From NCBI GenBank assembly GCA_000149265.1, contig CH003232.1, positions 1,405,017 to 1,469,016 of the forward strand: a stretch of 64,000 nt of DNA. The letters are read 5' to 3'. Shown here piece after piece: positions 1-12,500 of the stretch; positions within the stretch are counted from its first letter, which is position 1, and each line of letters begins with the position of its first letter. A model generated the notes under the pieces. It did not search any database and was not told the origin of the DNA. It saw only the letters and a list, made by a program, of their open reading frames with translations. The DNA is from Ciona savignyi. Its lineage: Eukaryota; Chordata; Ascidiacea; Phlebobranchia; Cionidae. Both the position numbers and the translations under genes were made by a program.

Positions 1-85
1 AAGGTGTTTTGACGTTTGCGTTTTCTATTCACGGAGATAAAAGCGTGAATATATCCCACTTAATCATGTACATACCCCATTCCAG

Positions 86-1698
86 AATTCACGTCAGAAG
101 GACGGATAAAATCCGAGAAGCCGATTACCAAGACTTGGATTCTTATATGGAATACGCAATTAATTGGTATGACCAATACACCATAAGGCACGGGAATGTG
201 TCGAGAAAAATATTTCTAGCATCAGATGATCCAGCGATAATGGAAGAGGCGAAGAGCAAGTTAGTTGTTATTTTATGTTGTCGTTTTATTTAACCTAAAA
301 CAAAACTGTGATATTTTTTTAAGTTGTTATGCAAGGCAATTTACATAATATATAATTTTAAATTTTAAGCCACAGTCCGCACAAAACCTTTAGAATGTTT
401 AGGTATGTCAGATGGTAGAGGATAATCATGTTTATCCCCGCAAATTTTATATTACATTGCGTCGGGTTACTGAAGCTATTGCAATAAGTTGTGTATTAGA
501 AGACATTCTTTATTTGGTTTAGTAGAACTTATATAGTCTCTGGGTTAAGGCAATATTCCCTAAATGCCTTTTGTCATAGGACACAACCGATCAGTTACGA
601 TTTTGAAAGCCTTCGGCTAACTAAAGGAAACACATTTACCCACCAAGCTAATTAGTCCGTAAACGACTGAATGTTCTAAATAAACAATACTTCGCAACAG
701 GTACCCAACCTACCTGTTTATATACGGAGACTTTGCAAGTGCTGGTGTAAAATCGAGATTCACCAAGAATGGTTTGTTTGGTATCGTGAAGGATGTATTT
801 CTCTTGAGGGAATGTGATTACGTTGTCGTAACAATGTCATCAAACGTTAGTAAGCCTGTATATCTGGCTGTTGGGACATGTAAAATAGTCACATCGTATT
901 TCCTGGCCAAATAGATTGATGGGTTAATCATACACCGTTAATGTGTCGCATTAACACGGCCAACGTTGAGTCGACACATCCACACAACCAACTACTTAGC
1001 GACCAGTTTCGTACCTGCAAACCCTCGGCTGAAAGGCGACACACTAACCCATCGGACTAATCCAACGGGCCTTCCGGTCGGTTAGGCCTAAGCTATTGTA
1101 AAGTGTTAAACGAGGTGAAGGAATATGGTGTAGTTTTTTTCTCACCTATTATACCCTTGTGTTTAGACAACAACTGTTAATTGAAATTCTTAATGGCACA
1201 TCTAATTAAATAGCAGCTGATTTCAATGGATTTACGCTGATGTTCCCACAGTTTAAGTGTGGGTTAACATAATAATATGTGTACATTCAAGGAAAAGATA
1301 CTAAAATACTAACATATAGACGCATTCCTATTATACAGATTGGACGGTATGTACAAGAAATGCGGCAAACTTCTTCCCAGGACGCGACGTTTCGCTTTGC
1401 CAATCTTGACAATTCATATCGCATAACCAACGGCAGAGACATTGTCCACGAAGTTCTACTTGACCACACCCCGCTCGTACCTTGTGACCGAAAGGCTCGA
1501 AGACACACCGATTGTGAAATGACAATGAAAGTAGGGGATCGCATTGTTAATAGTCCGTTGCTGAAGAAAGGAATTATGCTTGGTGGATTAAACCAACGAA
1601 CTAAACAAGTTGGAATGTACCCAGCGTTTAAAGTTAAAACCGAATTGGTGCCCGAGTCCTATCCGATTTCAATGGTACTTGAAAACGATGTCGTCTAG
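86..1698 (+). CDS. FUT8: 3' end of alpha-1,6-fucosyltransferase (FUT8-like) gene; exons 86-259, 701-845, 1339-1698
   Basis: FUT8 adds the core alpha-1,6-fucose to N-glycans in the Golgi from GDP-fucose. Exon 86-259 reads HVRRTDK, the donor-binding motif of this family, then LASDDP, matching the family's LATDDP. Exon 701-845 reads YPTYLF, then GIVKDVFLLRECDYVVVTMS, aligning with the family's [20 protein letters not shown]. Exon 1339-1698 begins IGRYVQEM and ends with the SH3 fold typical of FUT8 (GDRIV, then VGMYPAFKV), with a TAG stop at 1696-1698. Junction phases agree: 259 ends phase 2, 845 ends phase 0. Donors are GTTAGT at both introns. The family was identified from remembered human FUT8, not a search. 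The N-terminal half lies left of the window. The acceptor at 84-85 has a weak pyrimidine tract, so that exon could begin elsewhere. A SINE-A remnant lies in each intron. Confidence 0.85.
410..665 (-). mobile_element. degraded SINE-A copy in FUT8-like intron
   Basis: The stretch keeps the order of SINE-A landmarks in reverse: a 'catgtttatcccc' tail region, 'cgtcgggttac', 'gctattgca', 'ggacacaaccga' and 'ccttcggct', with many substitutions and small deletions. It is an old copy. Confidence 0.6.
985..1078 (-). mobile_element. SINE-A head fragment (tRNA-like part)
   Basis: Only the tRNA-like head remains, read in reverse: 'cacaaccaactacttagcga', 'ccagtttcg', 'ctcggctgaaaggcgac', 'ggactaatcc'. 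The body and tail are absent. Confidence 0.6.
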
Positions 1699-1792
1699 CA
1701 AATATATTATTTTTCTAAAAAAATGTTCGTACTTTTTTCGTGGTTGCATATTTGTTTAATTGGCTTTTAACTTAATAGAAATTATAGTATTG

Positions 1793-1870
1793 CACGGTCG
1801 TTTGGCTGAATGGCTAACTCAACCTATACTTATACCAATTTTCCACGTCCAGCATCAGGGGCAAACAATG
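1793..1870 (+). mobile_element. SINE-B 5' fragment
   Basis: Begins 'ggtcgtttggctgaatggct', the A-box half of SINE-B, followed by the diverged 'cgacc..tatactta' segment. The B-box half cannot be recognised. It lies about 95 bases after the FUT8-like stop codon. Confidence 0.5.
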
Positions 1871-3440
1871 GTGTCGCTCAAAACAAAATCCAAACATCAA
1901 ACGACGTAAACATATTACGACACATATGTTACAGTTGCATTAGATGCAGTTGATTAACAGTTGCATTTATAAACAATTACTAATTCTATTTTGAAACTTG
2001 ACATTTAATTAATACTATTTCTATGATTTGCTTATTGAGTTTCGCTCGCATTTCCTGTGTTAGTTTTATACTTTTAGACTTCAGAATTTGTGTTACAACG
2101 AATCAATTCTTACATTTTCTTGTAATATACTTTGGTTTTTTAGAAAATAATTTTTTTTGAAAAAAATGATTAAAATCGATTTGCAGCTAGAGACACTTAA
2201 GTAAGTATAGTTTTGGGTTTGATATTGTTAAATTTATGTTTATTAATTAATATTCTTTTGTAGAAAACTGTCTTTTTAAATAAAACAACAAACTAACCAA
2301 TTAACAAGAAGCGTTAAACCAAGCAATCAGCAAATACTATGACCGCGACGCACTAATCAATAAAAGTACAGTTAGTCCTATTATGTTTTATGAAATATGT
2401 ATTGCCGCGCAAGCAAGCGTGTTTAATAACTTCCTTACTGCAGTTTAGACCCTTTACTTCAAAGAGTTTAAATGAGTTGAAACAGGATATGTTTATTAAA
2501 GTTTGCTCAGCGAACATGAAAAGTTTAAATTCATCTTATAGAAATGGTAAACTATCTTAAAACGTACTTGTAATAGGGGTAGAGTAACAGGATTATAGAA
2601 TATACTTGATTTTGGCCGTTTTAAACGGCTGTTTAGCGTAATGCTTAACACTGCCGATTCAGATACGGCACCCTATTCAGAAATGGTCTTATTTAGGAAC
2701 CGTCATGGGTGCATAAACTGAAATATTAAATAATAATTTTGGCAATGCAATAATTGGTATAACACCCCATTTTATTTTTTTGTTCTATGTTAGGCAAAAT
2801 TTCAAAAAATGTAGGCCTATATATTCGCGGAGCAATACGTTCTTGTGGCCATAATTACTTAAGTAAATTATGGTATGATTAACGTTGCGAGGTTATGCAT
2901 AGATTTCTACATAAAAAAATGTTGTTGAGTAAATGGACATTTTTCATAATATAACATGTGCTATTCTAGGGTATGTTTAAAGACACGATACTGTACAGTG
3001 TGGTCGTGAACTATAAATACTAAAACGAGGAAAACTAATTTTTAATCCTGCCCTAAACAGTAATCTCAAATACTCAACTAACTCTTAACTTCAACCTATT
3101 TTTATAACTAACTCTCTAATGTCCTGATTTATATGTTAGTGTACCGTTAAGCCACACGAACGTCTTAAATCCAGCTTCCTATAAAGAATGTGGCGATATC
3201 AAGTGGATATGGGAAATTGAAAAATCCTTACTGGTATGCTTTTAATATTCTGGTCCAGATTTTTAGTCATTTTATTAAAATCTATTGGATGAAATAGTAA
3301 ACGTAACCATGCTTTCGGCCGTACTTGATTGAGCAGTAGCAACAAAGGTTTCGCCTGTACTTTGAAAACACTTTTAATTCTTGTTTTGACTATTCAGCAG
3401 CGGATCAAATTCTTTCAGTTTTTATATTGTAAACAACCAC
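1871..3440. other. AT-rich intergenic stretch, nothing recognised
   Basis: No open frame with coding character, no clear repeat and no splice-bounded conserved peptide was seen here. It is simple AT-rich spacer between the FUT8-like gene and the local duplication. Confidence 0.5.
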
Positions 3441-3606
3441 AGCGGATCAAAGGGTTCTACCAAATTGAAGGAACGTGTCTATTATATACAACACACTGCA
3501 ATAGCTACGGTAACCCGACGATGGGCGCGAGGTGATCTGACGATTTCCCGTGTGTTAACCCCCCTGGTTTTCCCATCACGGGGATAAAGATGAATATCCT
3601 ATCCTA
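3441..3606 (+). mobile_element. 5'-truncated SINE-A copy
   Basis: Body and tail of SINE-A: 'gggttctaccaaattgaagg', 'acacactgcaatagct', 'ggtaacccgac', 'gcgaggtgatctgacgat', ending in the diagnostic 'gaatatcctatccta'. The tRNA-like head is missing, as expected of 5'-truncated retrotransposition. Confidence 0.8.
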
Positions 3607-4080
3607 ATTTAAAAAACTTTTCATGGTAACTTGTCACAGGTAGAGTTCGTTTGTCCGTTTCTAAATTTAAATATCTACAATTTTCTTTATAAGTAAAAAT
3701 CCTTACCAGTTTCAAAATATCAGCCATTACAAATAATAGTTGCTAAAAATTTGAAAAATATTATTCGGTTTTCGGGAATTTCCCTAGTGCATTTTACTCA
3801 GAATTTGCCTCACTGTTATTGTGGATAAATCTTTTAATAATGGACTTTAACTTATGGTATCTGATGATAAACATAAGAAACCTTCTTAATGATTTCTCCT
3901 TAAAGTATGTTTTTTTTACAAATAAGTTATTAATTTACCTCCAAAATTTTTACCAGGTAAAGCTTGAAATAAAAATTGTTGTACAACCTACCTCAACGCA
4001 ACAAATGGAACACAATTTTTACAAGATTTACTACCTTGCGTTCACCGCGGGGTTACCGAAGCTGTTGCAGTGTGTTAAGG

Positions 4081-4500
4081 CGAGAGTTTTTGTGAATTTC
4101 AACTAGCATTTCCTGTTTTCTGTGGCGTCATTATTTTCTCTCATTTGCCTTTTTATCCTTTGTATTCTTTATTTTTGTACACGTGTAAGGCGTGGTTTTA
4201 GTTCATTACCATAGTTATTTGTGGCCTTTTAAATTGGTTGTACTGAGTAGTATGTTGGGCATATACCAAAAACGTGGCAGAGACAAACTATAGTAATAAA
4301 AGGCTTGAAAGATCTGTAGTAAACGGATTGCTATTACTAATCCACCAAATTCAGGTATTTAATTTATATTTTGATGTGTTTATTATTTCTTGTTTCGTTT
4401 TATCTATATTGTGTTAATTTCTGTCAGTTACCGCATTTAATAAACTTCGAGAGACAAGTGCGCGTAACTGCAAAGGGTTAATACTGCAAATTCACAACAG
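4081..4500 (+). repeat. dispersed ~410-bp element, copy 1
   Basis: This segment (starting 'cgagagtttttgtg', containing 'tgtggcgtcattattttctc' and 'cagttaccgcattt') is found again in reverse orientation at about 18357-18770. A short fragment of one end recurs in reverse at 4901-5001. It has no coding content. The class is unknown: it could be a MITE or a piece of a larger transposon. Confidence 0.65.
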
Positions 4501-4701
4501 TAACTGAGTGGGATTGGCAATTTCATTGTAAACGTCATGAAAAAGAAATTGCCTAAACAGAAGCAGCACGTCGTTTGAGACTAAAACGAATCAGCAAACG
4601 CAAGCAAGTACCCGAAGGATTTCAAACATACGTCACCAAAACTTATCTGGTGAAGAAAATGTAACTATAAGGAAACATCGACATCTGGACAATGAACTTG
4701 C

Positions 4702-4900
4702 TTAGGATATGGTATATTTATGTTCATTCCCGTTAATGGGAAAACTAAGGCGGTTAACACACGGGTAATCGTCAGATCACCTCGCGCCCACCGTCGGGTT
4801 ACCGGAGGTATTGCAGGACAGAACCGACTAGCTGGCTACCAGTTTCGAATCTGCAACCTTTGGGATGAAAGCCGTCGCATTAAACCACCAGACTAACCCA
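4702..4900 (-). mobile_element. SINE-A copy with internal deletion
   Basis: In reverse: tail 'taggatat', 'ggttaacacacggg', 'cgtcagatcacctcgcgccc', then a jump from 'gctattgca'-type sequence directly to 'accgactagct' and the tRNA-like head 'cgaatctgcaacc'. About 100 bases of the body are deleted. Confidence 0.8.
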
Positions 4901-5597
4901 AGGATAAAAAGACAAATGAGAGAAAATAATGACGTCACAGAAAACCGAAAATAGTAATTGAAATCCAAAATAACTCTCGCATTAACATGGCTTCCCGATA
5001 CGGTAAATACCTGTCCGCTTGTTGGTAATCTTTTAAATGATAAAGCAAATAAAAAAACATAAGACACTATTATAAAAAGAGTTAAGTGGTTATATTATCG
5101 ACGTTTTTACAGCTGCGTTTTAGAGAAAGTCCTATTCCATGTTTTCGGCGTGCAAACAAACTAAACTCAAGAATCTATGATTAAATGCTGTCTGACATAA
5201 ACGCCGCTTTCTATTATGTAAACAAAGTGTTAGGAAATTAACGGAAACCATCTTTCTTTAAAGTCAGCGCTCAGTTGTCTTTTGTTATTGCGATGTCTTT
5301 AGCACTGTGTTGTTTCGTTTATTGTGTTATTTTAAATTGTAGAAATTTATGGAATTAAGGGGCGATGTTAAGTTTTAACAAAACATGGTTTTTGAGAAAA
5401 AAACGTTCTGACTATTATACGTACGTATACGCAATACGGATGATTCGTAGAGTTACGGAGCGTAAGTGCAGTCATTTTAAATGTTGCTAAACTGTGCGTT
5501 TCTGTAAGATTAAAGAGAGATCTGAATAATAGACAAAATCCTGATAACAGGCAACCCTTTTTCCTGTTTCAGATCAACCTTGTTTTGTTTTGTATAT

Positions 5598-5702
5598 TTT
5601 ACCAGGCTAAGTTTCGACCCTATGATGGGATCGCCTTCGTTTTATATGTATGAAGTTGCATATAATTCGGTTGCGTTAACCGTTCGGTCACACAACCGTT
5701 CT
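5598..5702 (-). mobile_element. SINE-B copy shared by duplication copy A
   Basis: In reverse: 'ttaccaggctaagtttcgac' (B-box half), then 'ggttgcgttaaccgttcggt' and 'cacacaaccg' (A-box half). The equivalent copy at 7798-7902 occupies the same position in duplication copy B. Confidence 0.75.
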
Positions 5703-5734
5703 AGGTGAGCGAAAAAGTTGCCGATGTAAGGGGG

Positions 5735-5930
5735 AGTATTAGCTTAAAATTTTTAAATAAAGGAGAGTTTTAAGTTTAGGTTGCAGATCCAAGCTTCCAT
5801 TTTAAATTGTAAAAAATCTAAGACTTCCTAAGTCAGGATTTTGAGTGATATATGTTTTTGTGATGTCAGTTGGCATTGGCGAGATGGGGAGAATAACTAG
5901 TTGAACGCCTCCAATGAATGGTCTGAAACC
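5735..5930 (+). repeat. dispersed repeat, three copies in window
   Basis: The motif series 'ttttaagtttaggttgcaga', 'tccaagctt', 'aaattgtaaaaaa', 'aggattttgagtg', 'ggagaataactagttgaacg' recurs in part at about 6150-6270 (+) and in reverse at about 30535-30770. No function was recognised. Confidence 0.6.
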
Positions 5931-7129
5931 AGTTAAAATTGATCTCTACACTTGGCCGGATATGACATGTTGTGCCGTCTTGGTCATGTTGATCAAGTAA
6001 GTGTTTCGCTGAGTAACCATGGTAATGATTTCCCAATGTCGGTACGGCTGAAAGCAGAAATAAAGGTGTTGATTACACGTTTCCTAAATATTTTAATAGG
6101 AAACAGTTCCCAGAGTAGGGATGGTTAATAGATCGTAATTTTCAAGAACAATTTCGCAAGGTTTTAAGTTTAGGCTGCAGATCCACGCTTTAATTTTAAA
6201 TTGTAAAAAAAAACCTTCTCAGGATTTTAATTGACAGTCCCACGTGAGAATAATTGGTTGATCGCCTCCTTAACACTGTATAGCGCTAAACAATGTCACA
6301 ACTGCTAGCAAATTTTCAGGTGGGCGCGATTTGTACGTTTGTACAGTTGGCCATGACCTTTGTACTTGAAATACCACACGGTGGAATCACAGATTAATTC
6401 GTGGAATTACTTGTATACGATATTTATGGGAGTTTGTCGCAGTATGTTGCCATTTCTCGTTTTTTGTGCTGCGTTTTCTAACTAAAAACCTAACTATTTG
6501 CCGTAAAAGCTTAGCCATGTATGTGTTATCATCCTAGTTTTCTTTATAGGCAAAGATTCAAACTCCATGGTGGGCTTGTTGTTAAGACTGTTTTTTTTTT
6601 GTTTATATTTTTGCGCCAAACCCCCCTGAAGAACGCTACTCCATATAAATAATCATACTGCGTAACTTCTTATTTAAAGTTTAATTAAGTTGCAGGTTTA
6701 AGAGACTTTAGCTTTAACGAAGTATATATGGTGTAAACAATGAATTTCCTCTTCTTTCTATAGGATATTAACCTGATACTATCCAAAATTACCATTCCTA
6801 GTTGCGGAAATCGACCATGCAAAAAGTGCAATTTTCTAATAAATCTGTGTATTGGTCATACGTAACCAGTTGGTCATACGACCGTACGTAATTTCCGAAT
6901 TGCCCCGTCTACAAACAACACATTGTAATAGCTCCCGTTAGTGCGATTTAGTGTTAGGGTGTTTTCCGAAAAATGGTTCATGGTAGGTATGGGTATCCGA
7001 ATCTATCATGTTTGCATTGAAATTCACTATCGATTTGTTATGGTTTTAAAAGTTTAGCTGATTTGAATACGTGGTAATAGAGTAGGCCTATGTTTAGTTA
7101 CGAATTTAATAGTTTAAGGAATTTTATGT

Positions 7130-8440
7130 GGCAACTTGTCATCAGTAGAGTTCGTTTGTCATTTTCTAATTTAAAATACCTAAAATTTACTTGGCAAATA
7201 AAAGCTAATAATTATTACCAGTCCCTAAATATAATCTTTAATAATAATCGTTGTTGACAATTCGCAAAATTATATTAGGTTTGTCGGGAATTCCCCTAGC
7301 ACAATTTATATCCTAATAATTCATGATGCCTAGCATACGTTGCTTTTTAATGTAAACAAAATGTTAGGAAATAAACGTTGTGACTCGGAAAAAACAGTCG
7401 TTGGGTATTTAATGTAATACGGAAGAAAATGTTCATTAATCGTTGGACCGTTTAAGCTGTAATGCACACTATCACTTCTACGGAAACCATCTTATTTTAA
7501 ATTAAGCGTTCTGTTTCCTTTTGTTTTTTTGCGACGTCTTTAGCACTGTAGTGTTTCGTTGATTGTTATGATTAAATTCTAAATTTGTATGAAATTAAGC
7601 GGCGATATACTTTCACGCGTTTTAACAAAACATGCTTAAGGCAAAAAGGTATTTAACGTACGTATACGCAATACGGATGATTCGTAGAGTTACGGAACGT
7701 GTGTTCAGGCAACTTGGCTATTGCTGAATTGTGTGTTTCTCCAGATCAAGAAGCTGAGATCTGATTAAAGAACAAACTTCTGTTTCAGACAACTAAGTTT
7801 TTACCAGGCTAAGTTTCGACCCCATAACGGGGCAATCGTTTTCTAAGTATGAAGTTGCATATGAATTGGTTGCGTTAACCATTCGGTCACACAACCGTTG
7901 TTGGTGAGAATTTTATAGATTGTGTAAAACCAGTTAAAATTGATCTCTATAATCGGCCGGATATGACCTGTGGTGCCTCCCTAGACAAGGTGGTTTAGTG
8001 TGTATTAAATGACCTTTGTACATCGAACACCATACGGTGAAGGCACAGATTAATTCGTGAGATTACTTGTATACGGTGTGTGTGTGGGGGAGTTTATCAC
8101 CTTCACAATCGCAGAGTGCAATTTCTCGTTCCGGATTCTGTTTTTTTATTACCTGATGGTTCAATGATAGCCTCGTTGCAAGATATCGTTTTTCTCGGTT
8201 TATGTAAAGGTGGCTGTTTCCGAATTGTCAACGCAACCCATACGTATTCCAATTACATTTAAAAACGGTTTTACGGACGAACCTTTTATGAAAAAGTTGA
8301 TGCTTTAAGAGACTTTAGCTTTTACGAAGTAGACAGACGCTTTATGAGACTTTAGCTTTTATGAAGTAGATTGGTCGCGTTAACCATTCAGCCATACGAC
8401 CTTACGTTAGTTCACACATTGCAATAGCTCCGGTAAACAC
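7130..8440. repeat. local duplication, copy B
   Basis: This is the compact copy of the segment at 3640-6940. It keeps the 41-base identical core at 7656-7696, the SINE-B at 7798-7902 and the 'ttaagagactttagctt' block at about 8300, which is itself doubled here. It lacks the 1.4-kb insertion seen in copy A. The frame at 8080-8262 crosses this non-coding block and has no recognised homology, so it is not called as a gene. Confidence 0.7.
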
Positions 8441-8841
8441 ATATTTGTGCCTTTTAAACTTTTAACATATGGTCGGGAAAATCTGGTTATGCGTTCCTAA
8501 TGTGAGTGAAAGTAGCTTTAAGAGACATTAGCTAACACTAAGTAAAAGTGTATTAAATAATGTAGTATGGCATTGGAATTTCTGATAAAACTGAGAATAT
8601 AAATAGAGCGCTGTTTTTTTAGCGTTTTAATCTCTTAGAATTAAAATCTCCGGTTTTACATGAATATTCCTACCCTGGGACAATTCTAAAGGGAAAATTA
8701 ACCTGACACTGTCTGAGCACATGACCATAATATACTAAGCATCAGCGAATTAATTTCAAACTCCAATCAAGCCTCACAATAATCACTAATATGTTTTTCT
8801 TTAGCTTTAAAATCGTTCGACAGTAACTCGTTGTTCACTGC

Positions 8842-8957
8842 ATGATCGTGTGGCCGAATCGTTAACTCGACCGATACATATACCAACTTATAAACAAAAT
8901 ACGTTCTTACGCATGGTTCCATCATGGATTCGAAACTAAGCTCGATTAAAAAATAAA
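8842..8957 (+). mobile_element. SINE-B full-length copy
   Basis: A-box half 'tcgtgtggccgaatcgttaa', 'cgaccgatacatatacc', then B-box half 'ggattcgaaactaagctcg' and an A-rich end. It is tRNA-derived in appearance but is not a functional tRNA: no complete cloverleaf or anticodon arm was found. Confidence 0.75.
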
Positions 8958-9054
8958 CAAACTTGTAGTTTAGCTTCTTGCGCCAGTGTGTACAGGAGTG
9001 CTTATTGGCCTGCAAACACCTCAAACCTCAACTTTAAGCATATATAGCCCTGGG

Positions 9055-9205
9055 GAATCTAAAAGAAGGGAACTGCAAACCTAAATTAAGATTATTGTTT
9101 TAGGTTTCGGTAAGTGTTACGTCGTGGGTTGAGACTATTGGAGCAGGGTTAGAATTAGTTTAAATAGTTTTAGTGTGCAGGAAACCCCCAGTGGAGTTAC
9201 ATAAA
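9055..9205. mobile_element. MITE of the TCCCTCCTTCCC family (degraded)
   Basis: Left part 'ctaaaagaagggaactgc', right part 'gcagggttagaattagttt' then 'agttttagtgtgcagg'. These match the ends and interior of the family best seen at 62890-63075. Confidence 0.55.
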
Positions 9206-9550
9206 GTACAAAATAGTCTTGCACGATAACTACAAAAGCTATGTAGGTGTTCATTAAAATCGTTTTGCAATAAAAAGGATATCTACGTATTGCATGTTCT
9301 CATACGCGCAAAATAGGAAACATACTATTTGTAATATATTAGTCTTATATAGTTGTAAATCGGTAACCGAATACAATGCAAACATATTTTGACCATTATA
9401 ATCAACTTAAGTATAACCAATCTGTTTGAATGCTATAGCAAACTTGCATTATGAAAATAATCAACTCTAACTTTGGAATACTTTGGAACGAAGTTACATT
9501 AATAATAGATTTTGAGCATTTTAAAACAGGCTTAGAATTTATCGTTAAAA

Positions 9551-12500
9551 ATGAGACTTCTAAAGTCGCTTAATGGAAAAGATTTTGGATATTTTGAGAA
9601 GAGATTGTGTTTGCTGGTGTTTTTCTATACGATCACCAATTCGTTTCATGGACTTCAAGCATTATTCAGTCAATTCATACCGGTTCATTACTGCGATATC
9701 GGTCCTATGCTGGATAATTCAACAACAAAGGTTAGTTCATAACTTATGAAACTTCTACTTCTACACTATTTGATTTTTACATATTGGTTTCGTCAGTTTT
9801 TCTACTACGTATTTTTTTCGTATTTTGGATAGTTTAACAAAGTAGGTAGACTCTTTTAATTTATAGTTTGATAAAGCGTCTATTGTGAAATAATTTTTTT
9901 GTTGATAAGGTTCAAATCCATTAGCGTCTCGTCTGCATAAGTTTTTGTGTAAAATTGGTATATCTGTCGATCGCGTTAACCAATCAATCACGAATTATTT
10001 CAGAAATGTCCAATATACCCACACATTAGGATAGGATATTCATAGGATAGGATAGGATATTCATGTTTATCCCCGTCGAATAAGGGAAAACCCCTTAGGG
10101 GGTTATCACACGGGCAATCGTCAGATCACCTCGCGACCATCGTCGGGTTACCGGAGCTATTGCAGTGTGTTGTATATGAGAGACACGTTCCTTCAATTTG
10201 GTAGAACCCATTAATCCGCTGGGTTCAGGCAATGTCCGCAAAGTGCCTTGCCCAAGGACACAACCGACTAGCTAGCGACCAGTTTCGCACCTGCAACCTT
10301 TCGAAGGCGACGCGCTTAACCGCTAGACCATCGGGCCGGACCATTGAAATAGCTCCGATAACTTGGCAGTGGACCCACGGAGATTTAAAATGGACATCCT
10401 ATACTCCGAATAATATTATAATGCATATTTTATGGGAAAGAAAATATGCTCGTGTGAACTTTAAATATAACAACTGAGGGAAATCAACTTAACCAATTTA
10501 GACTTAACCACTCTATATACTAGGTATGGGAGGCTAGCCGAAAGGATTTCAATGCAACAATACGGGAATCAATCCTGAACCAGACCATACCTTGGGAACG
10601 AACCAGTCTTGGTTTAAGTGTTCGCAGCTCTTGCTTCAGATACAATATTTCGAATGTAAACCTGCCAGAGAATGGTAAGAACAGTAATCTATCAACTTAG
10701 CCAGGATTTTATGTTACTGTTAGGAAGTGGTGTGTTTGTTAAAAAAAACTTTTTTACAGTTTGGCGGGCGGTCGTCCGAATATTATATTTTTTTTAATTT
10801 TTTTTTCTTGGTGTAAGATATAATAACCTTCTAGTTACCGGAGCTATTACAGTGTGTTAAACATAATTGATACGGTTCTTCCATTTTTATAAAAATTACT
10901 AAAACCAAGTAAGTTCAGGAGATATCATTGTCCAAGGACACAGTCGACTAGATAGACATCAGCTTGAAACATGCAAACCTTCGACTGAAAGTCCGGCCAG
11001 TTGGTCTAACGGTTAAGTGCGTCGCCTTTCAATCGAAAAGTTGCAGGTGCGAAACTGGTCGCTAGCTAGTCGGTTGTGTCCTTGGGCAAGGAACTTAACG
11101 GACATTACCGGAAACCAGCGGATTAATGGGTTTTACTAAATTGAAGAAACGTCTCAATCATACACAACTTACTGCAATAGTTCCGGTAACCCGACGGTGG
11201 GCACGAGGTGATCTGACGATTGCCCGTTTGTTAACCCCCTTGGTTTTCCCATTCACGGTAAACATAAACATCCTATCCTACATCCTAAAGGCTAACCTGC
11301 AAAAATAATATATTCAGCCAAAATCATTTTTACTACACTTGCAGTGTGTGTTTATCTATATTTCTATTTTTAGTAAGCAAAAGCAATTAAACTAAACTTT
11401 CAAAACAGGTTCCGGCTATAATCTGACAAAGACCGGCTTAGTAAAATGTGATAAATGGATTTACGAAGGGGTAGAGAGATCATTTGTGACAGAGGTAAAG
11501 TATACATATTTGCAAAACGTGGAAACCGAACTGTTCATTTTTTATAATTAATTTGAACTGTTCAATGCCAAAACACACAACCGACTGCAAACTGCAATTT
11601 TTATTTTAGCATTAGAAAGCAGTTTCGAATCTGCAACCATTCGGAAGAAGCGCGACGCACTAAACCGCCAAGCTAGTTGGGAGAAATTTTTCATTTGTTA
11701 ATTTCTTTGAAATTAACCTTGTTTACCCAGTTCAACGCTGTATGTGATAACGCATGGCAGCGACCTACGTGTACATCTTTATACTTCGCTGGATCTATGG
11801 TTGGTGGATTCGTTTGCGGGGTTTTATCTGACAGGTATTCTACTATTTTGACTGTAGTGCGTCCGGTATTTGATATGAGATTCATGTTTTATCGCCATTA
11901 ATGTAAAATTAGTTATCTATCACACGGTCAATCGTGCCGCGACACACTAACAAGCTATTTGGCTTAACAACCGTTTAAATTGTAGGTTGTGTGCCCGAAA
12001 GGTTAACACGGTCGATTCATATACCGATTTTTATACAAAAACGGTCTTCGTGACGAGCCAAATAGATGTTCGAGAGTTCGCTAAACAAAGTCGTTTAATT
12101 GCGATAATAGACCGCTCTTCCCTTAATTCAGCGTGGTTTCTTTAACGGCAGCATGATTTTTCTTTAAACCTCTATATCCGCGCCATCTTTCAGTGTTGTG
12201 GTTACTTATTCCTTGCCGTCATTTTATGAACTGTTACCCTGGCAAGCTTGTCATTTCAAATGATAACGTACAACCGATTAGCCCGCGACCAGTCGAACCT
12301 ACAACCCTTCCGCTACAAAGCAGCGTACTACGCCATCACGCTACTAGGCCGTATCTTAAAACGAAAATAATGCTCTGCAGCTATGGAAGAAGACCTGTCT
12401 TCCTTGCTACAACACTTGGCGCTGCAGTGTCGGTTTTGTTGTCGGGATTTTCCACTAATTTCGCGATGTACCTCGTGACCATGTTTCTCTCCGGATTCAC

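Larger units (their letters stand above)
3640..6940. repeat. local duplication, copy A (interrupted)
   Basis: Blocks of this segment recur in the same order at 7130-8440. The shared blocks are about 3640-3795, 5190-5560, 5600-5700 (an old SINE-B in both), 5935-5980, 6345-6470 and 6695-6730. Copy A is longer because about 1.4 kb (3800-5180) and two smaller pieces are absent from copy B. A 41-base core at 5419-5459 is identical in both copies although the flanks have diverged. Because both copies carry the SINE-B in the same place, the duplication postdates that insertion. No protein-coding content was recognised. Confidence 0.7.

Noticed and set aside
8080..8262. 60-codon frame in duplication copy B
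   Set aside because: The equivalent region of copy A (about 6430-6600) does not keep a comparable frame, and there is no homology.
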